A stretch of DNA of 64,000 bases, taken from positions 1 through 64,000 of the forward strand of contig NZ_PYPS01000037.1 of NCBI RefSeq assembly GCF_003027925.1, in the 5' to 3' direction. A program made the position numbers and the translations under genes. A model generated the notes under the pieces. That model did not search any database. It was not told the DNA's origin and saw nothing but the letters and a program-made list of their open reading frames with translations. The stretch is from Micromonospora sp. RP3T. Lineage in GTDB: Bacteria > Actinomycetota > Actinomycetes > Mycobacteriales > Micromonosporaceae. This document shows positions 1-8,842 of the stretch, one piece after another; the first letter of the stretch is position 1, and the number at the start of each line of letters is the position of its first letter.

Positions 1-826
1 TCTTGTAGGAGAACGCCGTGCCACCCCACTGGTAGGTCAACACCCAGATGTTGCGCGGGGCGAAGTAGAACAGCGTCGGCGCGACGGTGCCCTGGTTCAT
101 GCCGTTCTGGCTGGCCGTGGCCATCTCGGACCAGTTGGTGAACGGGCTGAAGTTCATCGAGCCCCAGGACGAGCCGAAGTCGTGCGTGGTCGCGTACACC
201 AGGTGCTTGCCCTGATAAGGGGCGACGGTGAAGTCCTTCAGCGACGCCCAGCCGGACTTCGGCTGCGCCAGCGCGCCGGTCGAGGACCACCGGTAGCTCG
301 ACGGCAACGAGCAGGTGCCGCCCGGCGGTGGTGTCGTGGTGGGCGGCGGGGTGGGCGAGTTGGTCGGTGACGTGGTGGGCGACGACGTGGGCGGCGTGGT
401 GGGGGCGGTGCCGCCGGTGCAGGTGACGCCGTTCAGCGCGAAGCTGGTGGGGGCGGGGTTGCTGCTGGTCCACGCGCCGTTGAAGCCGAACGAGGTGGTG
501 CCGTTGGTGGGGATGGAACCGTTGTAGTCGACGTTCTTGGCGGTGACGTTCGCGCCGCTCTGGGTGACGGTGGCGTTCCAGGCCTGGGTGACGGTCTGGC
601 CGGCACCGTAGGACCAGGTCAGCGTCCAGTTGTTGAGGGGGTCGCCGAGGTTGGTGATGGCGACTTCGGCGCCGAAGCCGCCGCCCCACTGCGACGACAC
701 GGTGTATTTCACCGAACAACCGGCGGCCGCCGCGCCGGCTGGCAGCGCCGCGACGACACCGGCCGAGGCCAGCAACGCGACACCGGCCGAGACCAGGCCG
801 ACATGGGCCGCTCTGGATCTGGACAT
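1..826 (-). CDS. CBM2-GH62 alpha-L-arabinofuranosidase, 3' end cut by the window
   Basis: A secreted enzyme predicted to remove arabinose side chains from arabinoxylan. The start at 826 is supported by an AGGAGGAAG ribosome site five bases upstream. Residues 1-35 are a signal peptide (SRSR, hydrophobic core, AGAAAA). Residues about 37-136 form a CBM2, bounded by two cysteines, with the typical WGGGF and NWTLTW pattern. A Pro/Thr-rich linker follows (about 137-168). From about residue 171 the sequence reads like GH62 (CSLPSSYRW, SGWASLKDFT, HDFGSSWGSMNF, MNQGTVAPTLFYFAPRN). The catalytic domain is incomplete because the gene leaves the window at base 1. The GH62 assignment rests on remembered family motifs. 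A CebR-like operator lies upstream. Confidence 0.85.
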   Translation of the reverse strand, partial: MSRSRAAHVGLVSAGVALLASAGVVAALPAGAAAAGCSVKYTVSSQWGGGFGAEVAITNLGDPLNNWTLTWSYGAGQTVTQAWNATVTQSGANVTAKNVDYNGSIPTNGTTSFGFNGAWTSSNPAPTSFALNGVTCTGGTAPTTPPTSSPTTSPTNSPTPPPTTTPPPGGTCSLPSSYRWSSTGALAQPKSGWASLKDFTVAPYQGKHLVYATTHDFGSSWGSMNFSPFTNWSEMATASQNGMNQGTVAPTLFYFAPRNIWVLTYQWGGTAFSYK

Positions 827-880
827 GGGGCTTCCTCCTGTGGTGGTGGCGGCTCGCGCATTCGCGGGGGCGATTGTGTT

Positions 881-924
881 GTGAGCGTTAACAGCCGCGT
901 CAGGTATGTTACGGGAGCGCTCCC
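881..924 (-). promoter_or_regulatory. CebR-like operator upstream of the GH62 gene
   Basis: The perfect 12-bp palindrome GGGAGCGCTCCC lies at 913-924. It matches the CebR box (TGGGAGCGCTCCCA) that cello-oligosaccharide-responsive LacI-family repressors bind in actinomycetes. A second LacI-like stretch, GTGAGCGTTAACA, is at 881-893. Both sit 55-100 bp upstream of the GH62 start, which fits repression when cellobiose is absent. The operator identity is inferred from sequence only. Confidence 0.6.
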
Positions 925-965
925 ATGACCTCAACGATAGAAATATGTGAATGACCTCCGGAGGG

Positions 966-2030
966 TCAGGACGTGGTGCAGGGGGTGCCGTCGGCGGCGC
1001 AGGACTCCGGCGCGTCGTGCAGCGGGTCTGGGTCCCGGACGTCGAAGCGGATGGTGGTCGAGCCCTCGGGCGGCAGCTCGGGGCCGGTGAACGTGACCAC
1101 CACGCCGTCCTGCGCCGCCTCCGCACCGTTGACCGAGCCCACGGTGGCCCCGTCGCCGAGCGTCACGGTCACCGTCCACTCCGAGCGGGGGGCCGGTCCG
1201 GGATTGCGCAGCACCACCTCGCCCCGGTAGCCGAAGACCCGGTCGGTGACGGTCTGGTACGTCGCGGTCAGCCCGACGGCGGCCACCGACGGCGTCGGAC
1301 TCGGCGTACGGCTGGGGGAGCGGGACGGCGACGGCGAGGGGGAGGCGCTGCGGCGGCTGGCGCTCGGCGTGGGCCGGGCGGTGGTGGGCCGCGGCGACGC
1401 GGCGGGCGTGGTGGTGGGCAGGACCAGCGCCGGTGACGACGGCGGCGGGGCGGCCGGCGACGGCGGGGTGTCCCGGGTCGCCCACAGCGCCGCCCCGGCC
1501 GCGCCGGCGATCAGCGTCGCCGCGCCGGCGGCCAGCAGGACCCGGCGTCGGGGGCGACCGCGCTCGTCGCCGAGCAGGCGGATCACCGGCAGCTCCGCGG
1601 TCAGCCCGCCCTCGGCGCGGCGCAGGTCCACCTCCTGGAACGCGAGCCAGTCGAGGATCGCCGGCAGTCGCCCGGTCAGCGCCCGCTCGTGCTGCTCGGC
1701 GCGCGCGTCGGCGTCCCAGTCGCCCTCCTCCAGCACCTCGCGGACGGAGAGCCGGGTGCCGTGCCCGCTGGGGGTGAGGTCGCAGGCCAGTCGGGTGGCC
1801 CGGTCGCCCTCCCGGCACCGCACCACCAGCCGTCGGGGCGCGCGCAGCTCGACCAGTTCCACCTCGGTGTCGGCGTCGTAGCCGGGCAGCGCCGCGGTCG
1901 CCAGTGTCCAGTGGTCGTCCCGCGGTGTGCTGTCGGCGAACCACTTGGCCAGCAGCGCCCGCTCGGTCAACGCCCGCCAGATCCGGGCGGGCTGGTGGAA
2001 CAGGTCGACCTCGGTGGCGATCTCGATCAC
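966..2030 (-). CDS. AHSA1/SRPBCC domain - membrane helix - Ser/Pro linker - CBM2-like fusion
   Basis: A 354-aa protein with an unusual layout. Residues about 1-140 resemble the START-like AHSA1/polyketide-cyclase fold (MIEIATEVDLFHQPARIWRA, then SGHGTRLSVREVLEEGDWD). Residues about 172-195 are a single hydrophobic helix after a basic stretch (RGRPRRRVLL). Residues about 200-250 are a low-complexity Ser/Pro/Thr/Arg linker of the kind that spans the cell wall. The C-terminus (about 251-354) looks like a CBM2-type beta-sandwich (GYRGEVVLRNPGPAPRSEWTV, FTGPELPPEGSTTIRFDV). The topology would place the AHSA1 domain inside the cell and the CBM-like domain outside. Function is unknown; sensing or anchoring at polysaccharide is a guess. 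It lies between the GH62 gene and ltrA on the same strand. Confidence 0.7.
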   Translation of the reverse strand: MIEIATEVDLFHQPARIWRALTERALLAKWFADSTPRDDHWTLATAALPGYDADTEVELVELRAPRRLVVRCREGDRATRLACDLTPSGHGTRLSVREVLEEGDWDADARAEQHERALTGRLPAILDWLAFQEVDLRRAEGGLTAELPVIRLLGDERGRPRRRVLLAAGAATLIAGAAGAALWATRDTPPSPAAPPPSSPALVLPTTTPAASPRPTTARPTPSASRRSASPSPSPSRSPSRTPSPTPSVAAVGLTATYQTVTDRVFGYRGEVVLRNPGPAPRSEWTVTVTLGDGATVGSVNGAEAAQDGVVVTFTGPELPPEGSTTIRFDVRDPDPLHDAPESCAADGTPCTTS

Positions 2031-2077
2031 CCGGAGACTCTACGGCCCGCGTCGAGCGGCGGACCGGCGCGGTCAGG

Positions 2078-3394
2078 TCACTCCGACCCGCCGTCGTGCC
2101 ACCGGGCCCGCCAGGCGGCCTCGTTCTCCTCGGCGCTGGTCCGCTCCTGGTGCACCGCCCGGCGCAGCGCCACGCGGGCGTCCGCGAAGATCACCAGCTC
2201 GACCGCGACCAGCGCCAGGCAGATCGCGGTGAGCAGACCGAGCGCGCCGAGCGCGGACAGCTGGCGGCCGACCGGCAGCGTGACCGCCAGCACGACAAGC
2301 GTGCCGACCCGGGTCCACGACAGCGTCCGCAGCGTGCGCCACTGGAACGCCATGTTGGCGGCCAGGTAGACCATCACGCCGACGAAGAGCAGCGGCACCG
2401 CCGGCCCGTGGCCCCGCTCCGCCGCGCCGCCCACCGGGTCGGTGACGGTCCGGACCAGCTCCTCCGCGCCGAGCGCGAACAGGATCACCCCGGCGATCAT
2501 GGGCAGGTAGAGATAGGCGTACGCGTCGCGCGCCATCGCCACCCGCGGGTGGCCCCGGGCGGCGTGCAACGCGATCCGGGCGGCCGGCCCGATCATGTCG
2601 AAGTGGGCCCACCAGAGCGCGGCGGTGAACAGGATGCCGAAGATCGCCGCCGGGACGGCCGGCCAGGTGACCGGCTTGCCGAGCAGGTTGCCGCCGACGC
2701 CGACCGAGATGACCGACTCGCCCAGCGCGATGATCAGGATCAGGTCGTAGCGTTCGGTCCAGTGCTCCGCCGAGGTGATCTTCCAGCCGTCGGTCCCGGC
2801 CAGCAGTCCGCTGCTGTACTGGATCGCCGCCACCGCGATCCACAGCGCGTCGCGCAGCCACGGCCCGGTCTCCGGGTCCACCTGCGGCGGCAGCAACGCG
2901 GCCACCAGCAGCAGGCAGGTCGAGAGCAGCACCTCGGGCAGGAACAACCACACCTTGCGTCGGGCCGCCGGGTCGCCGCGGGTGGCGTACCAGTAGAGCG
3001 ACGTGTGCACGACCCGGATGACCACGTAGCTGACCGTGACCAGGATCGGCCCGGCGGTGCCCTGGCGCAGGTCGCCGAACGTCTGCGGCAGGGCCAGCGC
3101 GAACGTGAACAACGCGACCATGCCGACCACCATCAGGATCGGCACGAAGCCCTCGCCCAGCCGCAGCCGGGCGGCCACCGCGCTGTGCACCACCCAGCAC
3201 CACCAGAGCACGGCGAGCACCAGCAGCGCGTGCAGCAGTTCCCGTACCGTCACGTTGGCGGCGGTGGCCCGCGTGATGATGAAGAACGACACCACGAAGA
3301 CGAGGTCGAAGAAGATCTCGAACTTGTCGACCCGGGTGGCCGGGGCGACCCGCGCCGGGGGCCCGAGCCCCTTGCGCCACCGGTCGCCGCCCAC
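2078..3394 (-). CDS. ltrA: Low temperature requirement protein A (LtrA) family membrane protein
   Basis: A 438-aa polytopic membrane protein with the LtrA hallmark near the N-terminus (RVDKFEIFFDLVFVVSFF, residues about 22-39) and the later ALGESVISVGVG stretch. It has about ten to eleven hydrophobic segments and ends in a charged cytoplasmic tail. LtrA was named from a cold-sensitive Listeria mutant; its biochemical role is not established. It lies 12 bp downstream of the TetR gene on the same strand and may be co-transcribed with it. The family call is confident, the function is not. Confidence 0.85.
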   Translation of the reverse strand: MGGDRWRKGLGPPARVAPATRVDKFEIFFDLVFVVSFFIITRATAANVTVRELLHALLVLAVLWWCWVVHSAVAARLRLGEGFVPILMVVGMVALFTFALALPQTFGDLRQGTAGPILVTVSYVVIRVVHTSLYWYATRGDPAARRKVWLFLPEVLLSTCLLLVAALLPPQVDPETGPWLRDALWIAVAAIQYSSGLLAGTDGWKITSAEHWTERYDLILIIALGESVISVGVGGNLLGKPVTWPAVPAAIFGILFTAALWWAHFDMIGPAARIALHAARGHPRVAMARDAYAYLYLPMIAGVILFALGAEELVRTVTDPVGGAAERGHGPAVPLLFVGVMVYLAANMAFQWRTLRTLSWTRVGTLVVLAVTLPVGRQLSALGALGLLTAICLALVAVELVIFADARVALRRAVHQERTSAEENEAAWRARWHDGGSE

Positions 3395-3406
3395 CGGCCG
3401 AGTGTG

Positions 3407-4036
3407 TCAGCCCCGCTCGACCGCCACGGGGAATTCAGCGGGCAGTCCCTCGGCCACGGGGGTGGCGTGGGCGAGCACGTCGCGCAGCACGTCGCGCAGC
3501 GGTGCGTCCGGGTGCTCGATCCACTGCTGGGCGGCGACCCGGAGCGTGGCCAGGAACGTGGCGGCCAGCACCCGCGCCCGCAGCGGCGCGTCGGCAGCGG
3601 TCAGCCGGCGGGTGATCTCGGTGGACAGCTCCCGCTCGATGGCCGTGTACGCGCCGACCTGGTGGGCCGCCAGGCTCGGGTGGCCGTGCAGTCGACGGCG
3701 CCGGTTCAGCCACGGCTCGGCCGGGTCGTCGTACCCCTCGTCGGCCTGGGCCAGGGCGGCCCGGGTCAGCGCGGCCCAGGGCGGCAGCTCGGTGGGTTGC
3801 GCCGCGACCAGTTCCAGCATCCGACGCAGCCGCATCGTGTCGCCGTGGAAGAGTGCCTCCTCCTTGCCGGCGAAGTAGTTGGAGAACGTGCGCCGGGAGA
3901 CGTTGGCGGCGTCGGCGATGGCCTCGACGGTGACCCGGTCCGGGCCGTGCTCGACGGCCAGTCGCAGTGCCGCCTCGTGCAGGGCCAGGCGGGTGGCCGC
4001 CTTCTTCCGCTCCCGCAGGCCGGTGCACTCGTCCAT
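3407..4036 (-). CDS. TetR-family transcriptional regulator
   Basis: A 209-aa regulator. The N-terminal helix-turn-helix (residues about 10-55: RKKAATRLALHEAALRLA, then VTVEAIADAANVSRRTFSNYF) is typical of TetR repressors, and the C-terminal half is the variable ligand-binding domain. The start at the MDECTGLRERKK methionine gives normal family length; the open frame extends upstream but crosses the divergent MFS promoter. It is divergent from a drug-efflux MFS gene, and the shared intergenic region contains a GTTGCC/GGCAAC inverted repeat. The likely role is repression of its own gene and the pump until a ligand binds. Confidence 0.88.
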   Translation of the reverse strand: MDECTGLRERKKAATRLALHEAALRLAVEHGPDRVTVEAIADAANVSRRTFSNYFAGKEEALFHGDTMRLRRMLELVAAQPTELPPWAALTRAALAQADEGYDDPAEPWLNRRRRLHGHPSLAAHQVGAYTAIERELSTEITRRLTAADAPLRARVLAATFLATLRVAAQQWIEHPDAPLRDVLRDVLAHATPVAEGLPAEFPVAVERG

Positions 4037-4074
4037 GGCGGCCAGCGTACGTGATCCTTTTCTCAACGGGCAAA

Positions 4075-4091
4075 GTTGCCTGATGGGCAAC
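4075..4091. promoter_or_regulatory. Predicted TetR operator between the regulator and the MFS pump
   Basis: GTTGCC-tgatg-GGCAAC is a perfect 6-bp inverted repeat in the 121-bp divergent region. An overlapping GGGCAA half-site (4068-4073) and another GGCAAC at about 4113 lie nearby. The region is also locally AT-rich (ATTTGTTGATGATTGC). A symmetric site between a TetR gene and a divergent pump is the classic arrangement. Confidence 0.6.
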
Positions 4092-4157
4092 ATTTGTTGA
4101 TGATTGCTTGAGGCAACCAAGCGGCCACCCCCATCCGACACCCCAGGAGGACGCGCG

Positions 4158-5795
4158 ATGAGCGCACCCACCATGACGGCCGAGGCCGCGCCCATGAGCC
4201 GGCGGCAGACGCTGGAGGCGCTCAGCGGCCTGCTGCTGGTGCTCTTCGTGGCCATGTTGAGCAGCACCGTCGTCTCGACGGCCCTGCCGAAGATCATCGG
4301 CGCGCTCAACGGCTCGCAGACGCAGTACACCTGGGTGGTCACCGCCACCCTGCTAACCGCCACGGCCACCACGCCGATCTGGGGCAAGCTGGCCGACCTG
4401 TTCAGCAAGAAGCTGCTGATCCAGGTCGCCATCGTGGTCTTCCTGGTCGGCTCCGTCGCGGCCGGCTTCTCGCAGAGCGCCGGCCAGCTCATCGCCGCCC
4501 GGGCCTTCCAGGGCATCGGCGTCGGCGGTCTCCAGGCGCTGGTCCAGGTGGCCATCGCGGCGATGATCCCGCCGCGCGAACGCGGTCGCTACAACGGCTA
4601 CCTGGGCGGCGTCATGGCGCTCGCCACGGTCGGCGGCCCGCTGCTCGGCGGCCTCATCGTCGACACCTCCTGGCTCGGCTGGCGCTGGTGCTTCTTCGTC
4701 GGCGTGCCGGTCGCGATCATCGCGCTGTTCCTGCTCCAGATCACGCTGAACCTGCCCACCGTGCGCCGGCAGAACGTCAGGATCGACTACCTGGGCGCCG
4801 CGCTGATCGCGGCCGGCGTCAGCGTGCTGCTGATCTGGATCTCCTTCGTCGACGACTCGTTCGCCTGGCTCTCCTGGCAGACCGCCGCCATGGTCGGCGG
4901 CGCGGTGCTGCTGCTGGCGCTCGCCGTCCGGGTCGAGGCGCGGGCCGCCGAGCCGGTGGTACCGCTGCACATCGTCCGCGAGCGCACCACCGCGCTCGCC
5001 ATCCTGGGCAGCCTCGCGGTCGGCATGGCCATGTTCGGTGGCGCGGTCTTCCTCGGCCAGTACTTCCAGATCGGCCGCGGCTACAGCCCGACCGAGGCCG
5101 GCCTGCTCACCATCCCGATGATGGCCGGCGTGCTGATCTCATCGATCGTGGCCGGCCGGATGATCACCACCAGCGGGAAGATCAAGCCGTACATCGTGTT
5201 CGGGGCGATCCTGCTGGTCGCCGGGTTCGCCCTGCTCGGCACCATCGACCACGAGACCTCGCTGGTCATCGTCGGGGTGGCCATGTTCGTCGTCGGCGTC
5301 GGCGTCGGCATGACCATGCAGAACCTGGTGCTCGCGGTGCAGAACACGGTGGCGCTCAAGGACATCGGCGCGGCCAGCGCCAGCGTGGCCTTCTTCCGGT
5401 CGCTCGGCGGCACCATCGGTGTCTCGGTGCTCGGCGCGGTCCTGGCCCGGCGGGTCACCGACCGGATCACCCACGACCTCGCCGCGGCCGGCATCCCCAC
5501 CACCGGCGGTGGCGGCAGCACGCTCAACCTGGACGCGCTGCCCGAGCCGGTACGCCAGATCGTCCGCGCCGCGTACGGGGACGCGACCGGGCACATCTTC
5601 CTCATCTCGGCCGCGATCGCGGTGGTCGGCGTGGTGGCGGCGCTCTTGCTGCGCCCGGTTACCCTGCGCTCCAGCCTCGACCTGCCGGACCCCGGGCGTT
5701 CGGTGGCGGTGGGTGCCGACGCGGTCGACGGAGCGCCCGCGTTCGACGGGGTGGACGCCGACCCGGCCGGCCGGGAGGAACACGTCCGCCGCTGA
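4158..5795 (+). CDS. DHA2-type MFS multidrug efflux transporter (EmrB/QacA-like)
   Basis: A 545-aa membrane protein with about 14 transmembrane segments. Motif A-like GKLADLFSKKLLIQ follows TM2, and a motif C-like GPLLGGLIVDTSWLGWRWCFFVGVP occurs in TM5, as in proton-coupled drug antiporters of the DHA2 family. An AGGAGG ribosome site ends seven bases before the chosen ATG at 4158, so this start is preferred over the upstream open frame. Control by the divergent TetR gene is likely. It is 18 kb from the ansamycin cluster, so a link to product export is possible but unsupported. Confidence 0.88.
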   Translation: MSAPTMTAEAAPMSRRQTLEALSGLLLVLFVAMLSSTVVSTALPKIIGALNGSQTQYTWVVTATLLTATATTPIWGKLADLFSKKLLIQVAIVVFLVGSVAAGFSQSAGQLIAARAFQGIGVGGLQALVQVAIAAMIPPRERGRYNGYLGGVMALATVGGPLLGGLIVDTSWLGWRWCFFVGVPVAIIALFLLQITLNLPTVRRQNVRIDYLGAALIAAGVSVLLIWISFVDDSFAWLSWQTAAMVGGAVLLLALAVRVEARAAEPVVPLHIVRERTTALAILGSLAVGMAMFGGAVFLGQYFQIGRGYSPTEAGLLTIPMMAGVLISSIVAGRMITTSGKIKPYIVFGAILLVAGFALLGTIDHETSLVIVGVAMFVVGVGVGMTMQNLVLAVQNTVALKDIGAASASVAFFRSLGGTIGVSVLGAVLARRVTDRITHDLAAAGIPTTGGGGSTLNLDALPEPVRQIVRAAYGDATGHIFLISAAIAVVGVVAALLLRPVTLRSSLDLPDPGRSVAVGADAVDGAPAFDGVDADPAGREEHVRR

Positions 5796-5805
5796 GCCGG
5801 TAACC

Positions 5806-5839
5806 CCAGGGCCGTCGCCGACCCCGGCGACGGCCCTGG
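5806..5839 (+). terminator. Hairpin terminator after the MFS gene
   Basis: Perfect 14-bp arms CCAGGGCCGTCGCC (5806-5819) and their complement (5826-5839) enclose a 6-nt loop, starting 11 bp after the MFS stop. No T-run follows, as is common for GC-rich actinomycete terminators. Confidence 0.7.
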
Positions 5840-5883
5840 TCCGTGCCGGCCGGCGGGCGGGCGGACCCAGGCGAAGGAGGAGC

Positions 5884-6735
5884 ATGGACACCAGGCGAGG
5901 CGCGTCCCGGCCCGGTGGCGCGCTGCGCCGGGCGGCCCGTGAACTGACGCTGGTCGCGGTGCTCTTCCTCGCCTACAAGGCGGGCCGGCAACTGGTCGCC
6001 GGACGGGCCGACACGGCGCTGGCCAACGGCGAGCGGATCTGGTGGCTGGAACGGCTGCTGCACCTGCCGGACGAGGCGCTCGTGCAGGCGCCGCTGCTGG
6101 CGCACGAGCTGCCGGTACGGCTGGCCAACAGCTACTACGCGTACGTGCACTTCCCGGCCACCGTGCTCTGCCTGGTCTGGCTCTACCTGCGCCGGCCGGC
6201 CCACTACCTGCGGCTGCGGCGGGCGCTCGCGGCGCTCACCGGCGCGGCGATGGTGCTGCACGTCTGCGTCCCGCTCGCGCCGCCGCGCCTGACCACACTG
6301 ACCGGCCTGATCGACACCGGTCGCCGGTACGGCCCGACCGTCTACGGGCCGCCCGACGCCGACCAGCTCAGCAACCAGTACGCGGCCATGCCCTCGCTGC
6401 ACGTGGGTTGGGCGCTGGCGGTGGCGCTGGCCCTGGTGGCGGTCACCGCCGGGCGACGGCGCTGGCTCTGGCTGGCGCACCCGCTGGTCACCATGGTCGT
6501 GGTCGTCGGCACCGGCAACCACTACTGGCTCGACGGGGTCGTCGCGGTGGCGCTGCTCGGGCTGATCCTGGCCGCGCTGCCCCGACCGGCCACGGTGGAC
6601 CGCCGACCCGTCCCGCCGGTGGTGGGGCCGTCCCGCCCGCACGTGGTGCCGCCGCCACGCCGCGCCGGCCGCCGCCGGACCACGAAGGTCCCGACGGCGG
6701 CCGACGTCCGACTCCGCCCACCCGGCCGGGGCTGA
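5884..6735 (+). CDS. PAP2-superfamily membrane phosphatase / phosphotransferase
   Basis: A 283-aa integral membrane protein with about six hydrophobic segments. The phosphatase motifs are visible as AAMPSLHVGWALA (residues about 167-179) and GTGNHYWLDGVVA (about 209-221). These provide the histidine pair and the aspartate of the PAP2_3 (inositolphosphorylceramide-synthase-like) group. The substrate is probably a lipid phosphate, or transfer of a polar head group. The start at 5884 follows an AAGGAGG site at good spacing. The C-terminus (about 239-283) is a basic, Pro/Arg-rich tail of unknown role. The gene is flanked by a terminator upstream and converges with the glycosidase gene. Confidence 0.8.
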   Translation: MDTRRGASRPGGALRRAARELTLVAVLFLAYKAGRQLVAGRADTALANGERIWWLERLLHLPDEALVQAPLLAHELPVRLANSYYAYVHFPATVLCLVWLYLRRPAHYLRLRRALAALTGAAMVLHVCVPLAPPRLTTLTGLIDTGRRYGPTVYGPPDADQLSNQYAAMPSLHVGWALAVALALVAVTAGRRRWLWLAHPLVTMVVVVGTGNHYWLDGVVAVALLGLILAALPRPATVDRRPVPPVVGPSRPHVVPPPRRAGRRRTTKVPTAADVRLRPPGRG

Positions 6736-6763
6736 CCCCGGATCGGGGGGGCGGCCCGCCGGC

Positions 6764-8842
6764 TCAGGGCCGGACGGTGCAGACCGTGCCGTTGAGCCGG
6801 AACACGCCGGGCGGCACGTTCGGCCCGCTGTACGCCCCGACGAACCCGACGCTGGTGCTCCCACCGTCGGCGGCCAGCCGGCGGTTGTCGGCGGTCGGGG
6901 TCACCCGGACCTCCGTGCCGGTCTGCGTCCAGGTGCCGTTCCAGCCGCTGCTCACCTGCTGCCAGCCGGTGGGCCAGGTCCAGGTCAGCGTCCAGCCGTC
7001 GACCGGGTCCGGGCCGGTGTTGACCACCTCGACGGTCGCCACGTAGCCGTTGCCCCAGTCGGTGTCGTTGTGGAAGCGCACCGCGCAGCCGCTGTCGGCC
7101 GGGCTGCCGGTGGCGAACGTCAGCGGCGGGGACGACCAGGACACCCGGCCGGCGGTGTCCCGGGCCAGCACGTTGACCGTGTAGCGGGTGCCCGGTTCGA
7201 GGTTGCGCACCGTGAACGAGGTGCCGGCGGTCTCGCCGAGCTGCTCGCTGACGGTGCCGTACTGCCGGTACACCTCGTACTTCGCGATCGGCGCGGCGCC
7301 CACGGCGGCGGCCGGCCAGGAGAGGGTCGCCGCGCGGTCGGTGACCGCGCCCGCGGTCGGCCGGCCCGGCGCGCCCGGGCGCCCGGCGGAGCTGCCGGCC
7401 GGGCGGAGCACGAGCGTGGTCAGCGAGTACGGCGGCAGGGTCCGGGTGGTGGCGCTGCCGGAGCGGTCGGTGGTCACGCCGCTCGCGCCGTTGGTCAGCG
7501 TGTGCACGGTCGGCGCCTCGTCCGCCGGGGTGAAGCCGGCGTAGTCGACCGCCACCGGGTACGCGGTGTCCGGGTCCTTGTTGAGCAGCAGCACCGCGAG
7601 GCTGCCGTCCGGCCGGCGCACCGCGTGCGCGCTGACCAGTGGTTGGTCGGTGCCGGCGCGGACGAACTGGTCACCGGGGCGGGCGAACGTGTTCATCAGG
7701 GACAGCGCGTGGTACGGCGCGAACGGCGTGTTGAACGGCGGCTCGCACACCTCGCCGTCGCCTGTGCAGCCGCCGCTGGAGAGCAGCCCGAAGTCGCCGT
7801 AGTCGGTCTGGTCGGCGACCTCGGAGACGGTGCCGATGCCGTTGTGCACGTTCCACCACTGCACGGTGAAGACGCCCTGCTCCAGCAGGCCGCTGTAGGC
7901 GTCGGCGAGGAACAGCGCGCCGGGCTGGGTGGTGCGGCCGGCGTCGACGTTCAGCTCGGTGAGGCTGATCCCGATCCGGTCGGCGTTCGCGCCGGCGTAC
8001 CTGTCGATCTGCTGACGCAGCAGCCAGGTGGCGTCGGAGATCTGGTTGGTCCGGGTCAGCGACTCGGCGGCGGTGCCGCCCGGGTACCAGTGCACGTCCA
8101 CGAAGTCGATCTTCGGGCCGGCGAGCGAGAGCACGGTCCGGTTCCACGGGCCCGGGTCGCCGCCGGCGGTGATGCCGTCCGGCCAGTTGCCGGGCATGGT
8201 GAGCACCGCGCCGACCTTGACGCTCGGGTCGACCGCCTTCATCGCGTCGGCGTACTCGATCACCAGCTTGGCGTACTGGGTGGCGCTCTTGTCGGCGTGG
8301 TCGTCGGCCTCCCAGGCCGAACCGTAGAGGCCGTTGCCGTAGTTCTCGTTGCCGACGGTCCACCACTTCGCGCCGTAGCCCTTGGTGACGTTGGCGTAGC
8401 GCACCCAGTCGGCCGCCTCGGCCGGCGTGCCGGTGCCGTAGTTGGCGATGATCATCGGTTGCGCGCCGACCCGGCGGGCCGCCGCCATGAACGTGTCGAA
8501 GTCGGTGTCCGGCGCGACGTAGCCGCCGGGCGCGGTGTGCGTCTTCCAGTGGTAGATGTCGGCGTACGAGCCGCCGGGGTAGCGCAGCATCCGCACGCCG
8601 GCGGCCTTGAGCAGGTCGGACGTCTCGGGGCTGCCGAGCTTCGCGTCCCAGATGGCGTGGTTGACGCCGAGCGCGGTGTCCGGCACGGTGGCCAGCCCGG
8701 CGCGGGCGTTCACGGTCACCGCGACCGGGTCGGCGGCGGCCTCGGCGGCGGGTGGTCCGACGGTGGCGAGCGCGGTGGTGACGAGCAGCAGGCTCGCCGC
8801 GTACGCGGTCCACCGGCGTGGGCGGGGCAGGGATCTCCTCAT
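6764..8842 (-). CDS. Secreted GH-A-clan glycosidase with Fn3 and CBM2 domains
   Basis: A 692-aa exported enzyme. A signal peptide covers residues about 1-36 (RRSLPRPRRW, hydrophobic core, AAEAAA). The catalytic (beta/alpha)8 barrel occupies about 40-480: GVNHAIWD, LRYPGGSYADIYHW, WWTVGNENYG (E166, likely acid/base) and ISLTELNVD (E296, likely nucleophile). A Fn3 domain (about 500-590) and a C-terminal CBM2 (about 597-692) follow. The barrel is similar to GH51-like arabinofuranosidases, but the exact GH family is uncertain. Start 8842 has a GAAGGA ribosome site. It is divergent from the LPMO gene, suggesting joint polysaccharide breakdown. Confidence 0.8.
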   Translation of the reverse strand: MRRSLPRPRRWTAYAASLLLVTTALATVGPPAAEAAADPVAVTVNARAGLATVPDTALGVNHAIWDAKLGSPETSDLLKAAGVRMLRYPGGSYADIYHWKTHTAPGGYVAPDTDFDTFMAAARRVGAQPMIIANYGTGTPAEAADWVRYANVTKGYGAKWWTVGNENYGNGLYGSAWEADDHADKSATQYAKLVIEYADAMKAVDPSVKVGAVLTMPGNWPDGITAGGDPGPWNRTVLSLAGPKIDFVDVHWYPGGTAAESLTRTNQISDATWLLRQQIDRYAGANADRIGISLTELNVDAGRTTQPGALFLADAYSGLLEQGVFTVQWWNVHNGIGTVSEVADQTDYGDFGLLSSGGCTGDGEVCEPPFNTPFAPYHALSLMNTFARPGDQFVRAGTDQPLVSAHAVRRPDGSLAVLLLNKDPDTAYPVAVDYAGFTPADEAPTVHTLTNGASGVTTDRSGSATTRTLPPYSLTTLVLRPAGSSAGRPGAPGRPTAGAVTDRAATLSWPAAAVGAAPIAKYEVYRQYGTVSEQLGETAGTSFTVRNLEPGTRYTVNVLARDTAGRVSWSSPPLTFATGSPADSGCAVRFHNDTDWGNGYVATVEVVNTGPDPVDGWTLTWTWPTGWQQVSSGWNGTWTQTGTEVRVTPTADNRRLAADGGSTSVGFVGAYSGPNVPPGVFRLNGTVCTVRP

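Noticed and set aside
1904..4054. Long plus-strand frame over ltrA and the TetR gene
   Set aside because: Low-complexity Arg/Gly/Asp/Gln-rich sequence antisense to two clear genes.
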